A stretch of 43,487 bases of DNA. Origin: Bacteroidia bacterium (lineage in GTDB: Bacteria > Bacteroidota > Bacteroidia > Chitinophagales > Saprospiraceae). The position numbers and the translations under genes are program-made. Below, in pieces: positions 42,453 to 43,487 of this stretch; the stretch's first letter is position 1, and each line of letters opens with the position of its first letter. The notes below the pieces were generated by a model. It saw nothing but the letters and a program-made list of their open reading frames with translations, searched no databases and was not told where the DNA came from. The stretch covers positions 1 to 43,487 of the forward strand of contig JAUIEA010000018.1 of the NCBI GenBank assembly GCA_030429045.1, written 5' to 3'.

Positions 42453-42513
42453 ACAACGGCTATGCGATAATGCTCCCTAAACGGTCGCACTACGCATAGC
42501 CAAACCGTTGGCT
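42453..42513 (+). other. attC site of cassette 1 (major part), junction with cassette 2
   Basis: Joined to GCCCA at 41697-41701, this gives a 66-bp attC. The R box is GCCCAAC / GTTGGCT (42507-42513), followed by an unpaired spacer (AAC against AAACC). The L box is a perfect 9-bp GGCTATGCG / CGCATAGCC, and the terminal loop contains CTCCCTAAACGGTCG. Recombination would occur between G42507 and T42508. Confidence 0.78.
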
Positions 42514-42532
42514 GCCATTAAAAAAAACGCAA

Positions 42533-43378
42533 ATGAGAAAATATTTGATTCTGACAATATTGGTAGTTGGACTTAATAACATCTTATTGAGTCAAACCAA
42601 ATGCGACACTTTAACCTTTGAAAGTAAAGGTTCGAAACTCGTGGGATATTTTTACCATTCAAATCAATCAGATTCCCCGACACTTTTGTTCACCCAAGGA
42701 TTTATGGATTCAGGAGACATTTGGAATATTGGAGAAACACTTTCCAATAAGGGCATTAATGTTTTCCAATTCGACTTTCGAGGCTGTTACAAAAGCGAGG
42801 GGAAACAAGGTCTAATGAATTCGCAAGAGGATATTGATGCCGCATTGATTTTCCTCAATTCACAAGATATGGTAATGAAGTATGGCATTGACAAAGAAAA
42901 AATAATTGTTGGCGGATACAGTTACGGAGGACATATGTCAATGATATATGCAATAAACCATCCGGAAATAAAGCGGATAATAAGCATATCAGGTGGTGAC
43001 CTTGGAATTTTTGGTGATTTGGTAAAATCAAATCCAAATCTGCGAAAAGGCTACTCCGATTTTTTTCAATCTATTAAAAAACCAAACGGACCAGTAAATT
43101 TTGAATATGATGACCCTATTCAGGAATTGATTGACAATCAGGAATATTTTTATATACTTAAACAGACAGATAGTCTTTCAAATGTTGACATTTTTTTAAG
43201 CGGTGGACTTGACGATAACGTAGTAAATATGGAAGACTATGTACTTCCCCTTTACAGAAATCTAAAGAAGAATAAATCAATCAAAGTGGAATGCAAGGTT
43301 TATCAATCGGGACATTCTTATAAAAGTGTATCTGATAAATTATTGAAAGACATTGAGAATTGGATTAAAAAGAAATAA
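42533..43378 (+). CDS. Secreted alpha/beta hydrolase (cassette-borne)
   Basis: This 281-residue protein has a signal peptide MRKYLILTILVVGLNNILLSQ. The serine nucleophile is S130 in GGYSYGG. The acid is probably in SGGLDDNVV, and the His in YQSGHSYKSV near the end. An FTQGF segment and FDFRGCYKSEG give the oxyanion region and the loop after strand 4. It looks like a lipase/esterase or peptidase-like hydrolase (DUF-type BAAT/DLH relatives); the substrate is unknown. It is the gene of cassette 2, starting 25 bp after the cassette edge (TTGGCTGCC...), and is strongly AT-rich. Confidence 0.85.
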   Translation: MRKYLILTILVVGLNNILLSQTKCDTLTFESKGSKLVGYFYHSNQSDSPTLLFTQGFMDSGDIWNIGETLSNKGINVFQFDFRGCYKSEGKQGLMNSQEDIDAALIFLNSQDMVMKYGIDKEKIIVGGYSYGGHMSMIYAINHPEIKRIISISGGDLGIFGDLVKSNPNLRKGYSDFFQSIKKPNGPVNFEYDDPIQELIDNQEYFYILKQTDSLSNVDIFLSGGLDDNVVNMEDYVLPLYRNLKKNKSIKVECKVYQSGHSYKSVSDKLLKDIENWIKKK

Positions 43379-43387
43379 CAGCAGCCA

Positions 43388-43487
43388 ATCGAGTAGGCGG
43401 CTCCGCCGCTGAATAGCGACGGAGTGCGCCTCTCACACCACCCAGCGTACGGGTCTCGTACTGGGCGGTTCGTCAACTTGACCGTTG
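43388..43487 (-). mobile_element. 3' end of a second group IIC attC intron (runs off the window)
   Basis: On the minus strand the segment ends CTACTCGAT at 43388, before exon TGGCTGCTG. The 57 bp through domain VI match the first intron exactly. Domain V (43437-43471) differs only by paired changes: GAA/TTC becomes CAG/CTG. The adjoining AGCCA (43383-43387) is the R'' start of cassette 2 and is the inverse of its TTGGCT start. The 5' part and any maturase gene lie beyond 43487. Confidence 0.75.

Larger units (their letters stand above)
40665..42507 (+). mobile_element. Integron-type gene cassette 1 (cytochrome c), interrupted by a group II intron
   Basis: The cassette begins TTGGGCGTAATGTG at 40665 and ends with the inverted partner CATACGCCCA (41692-41701), the intron, and the rest of the attC to G42507. 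The start hexamer TTGGGC is the exact inverse of GCCCAA at the end of the same cassette, as expected when both halves come from one circular cassette. Without the 751-nt intron the cassette is 1092 bp, a normal size, with one gene starting 28 bp from the edge. GC content is visibly lower than in the chromosome to the left. Confidence 0.75.

Noticed and set aside
1-43487. tRNA, rRNA or riboswitch genes
   Set aside because: No cloverleaf, rRNA segment or conserved riboswitch core was recognised by eye on either strand, including in front of riboflavin synthase.

Overview
The window looks like chromosome from a Bacteroidota member, probably of the Saprospiraceae/Chitinophagia type. I infer this from several gene-level signs: proteins ending in type IX secretion (T9SS) sorting domains (both the short type A form and the CHU_C / gliding-motility-associated type B form), Kazal-repeat and CHAT-TPR secreted proteins, TAnnTTTG promoter boxes, and a homogentisate-pathway operon. 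The backbone is fairly GC-rich. The last 2.8 kb is clearly AT-richer and foreign in style.

Layout. 1-374 holds clustered palindromic repeats. 375-5246 (minus) is a complete NAD(P)-linked group 3d-type [NiFe] hydrogenase operon, hoxEF - hoxUY - hoxH - hoxW, in which the diaphorase subunit HoxU and the hydrogenase small subunit HoxY are one polypeptide. 5378-8083 (minus) is an exported TPR-CHAT protease-like protein. 8253-11447 (plus) is a UvrD-type helicase fused to a RecB-like Fe-S nuclease. 11505-12119 (minus) is a conserved unknown protein. 12162-13732 is a REP-associated transposase (RAYT) with its repeats. 13733-14320 (minus) is riboflavin synthase. 14382-19631 (minus) encodes two large secreted surface proteins, one with fibronectin-like repeats and a type B T9SS signal, the other with ten Kazal domains. 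19786-23525 (minus) is the aromatic amino acid operon hmgA - hpd - tnaA. 23872-25109 (minus) is a secreted intradiol dioxygenase-like protein with a small lipoprotein. 25538-28340 (plus) is a flavin reductase-like / M20 peptidase / DUF1611-like operon. 28398-30926 (plus) is a 2OG-Fe(II) oxygenase and a GT39-type glycosyltransferase. 31041-34025 (minus) has a T9SS secreted protein and a kinase/phosphotransferase pair. 34244-35710 (plus) is NADP-isocitrate dehydrogenase, followed by 1.1 kb of structured GTTCAA-type repeats. 36855-39401 (plus) is an ECF sigma factor operon.

The most interesting part is 39464-43487. A Xer-like tyrosine recombinase, which lacks the extra domain that defines integron integrases (IntI), is followed directly by an attI-like site and an array of AT-rich, integron-type gene cassettes in the same orientation: a diheme cytochrome c cassette and an alpha/beta hydrolase cassette. 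Each cassette starts with the TTRRRY half of a core site and ends with the matching inverted half, which is the signature of integron cassettes. Both cassette-end attC sites are interrupted, antisense to the genes, by group IIC introns at the TTGT/T position. The first intron is a 751-nt copy with no reverse transcriptase. The second runs off the window end. Removing the first intron restores a 66-bp attC with R box, unpaired spacer and 9-bp L box. This suggests an integron-like cassette system served by, or at least sitting beside, a non-IntI recombinase, with cassette ends colonised by ORF-less attC-specific introns.

All functional calls rest on reading protein motifs by eye. No database search was possible.
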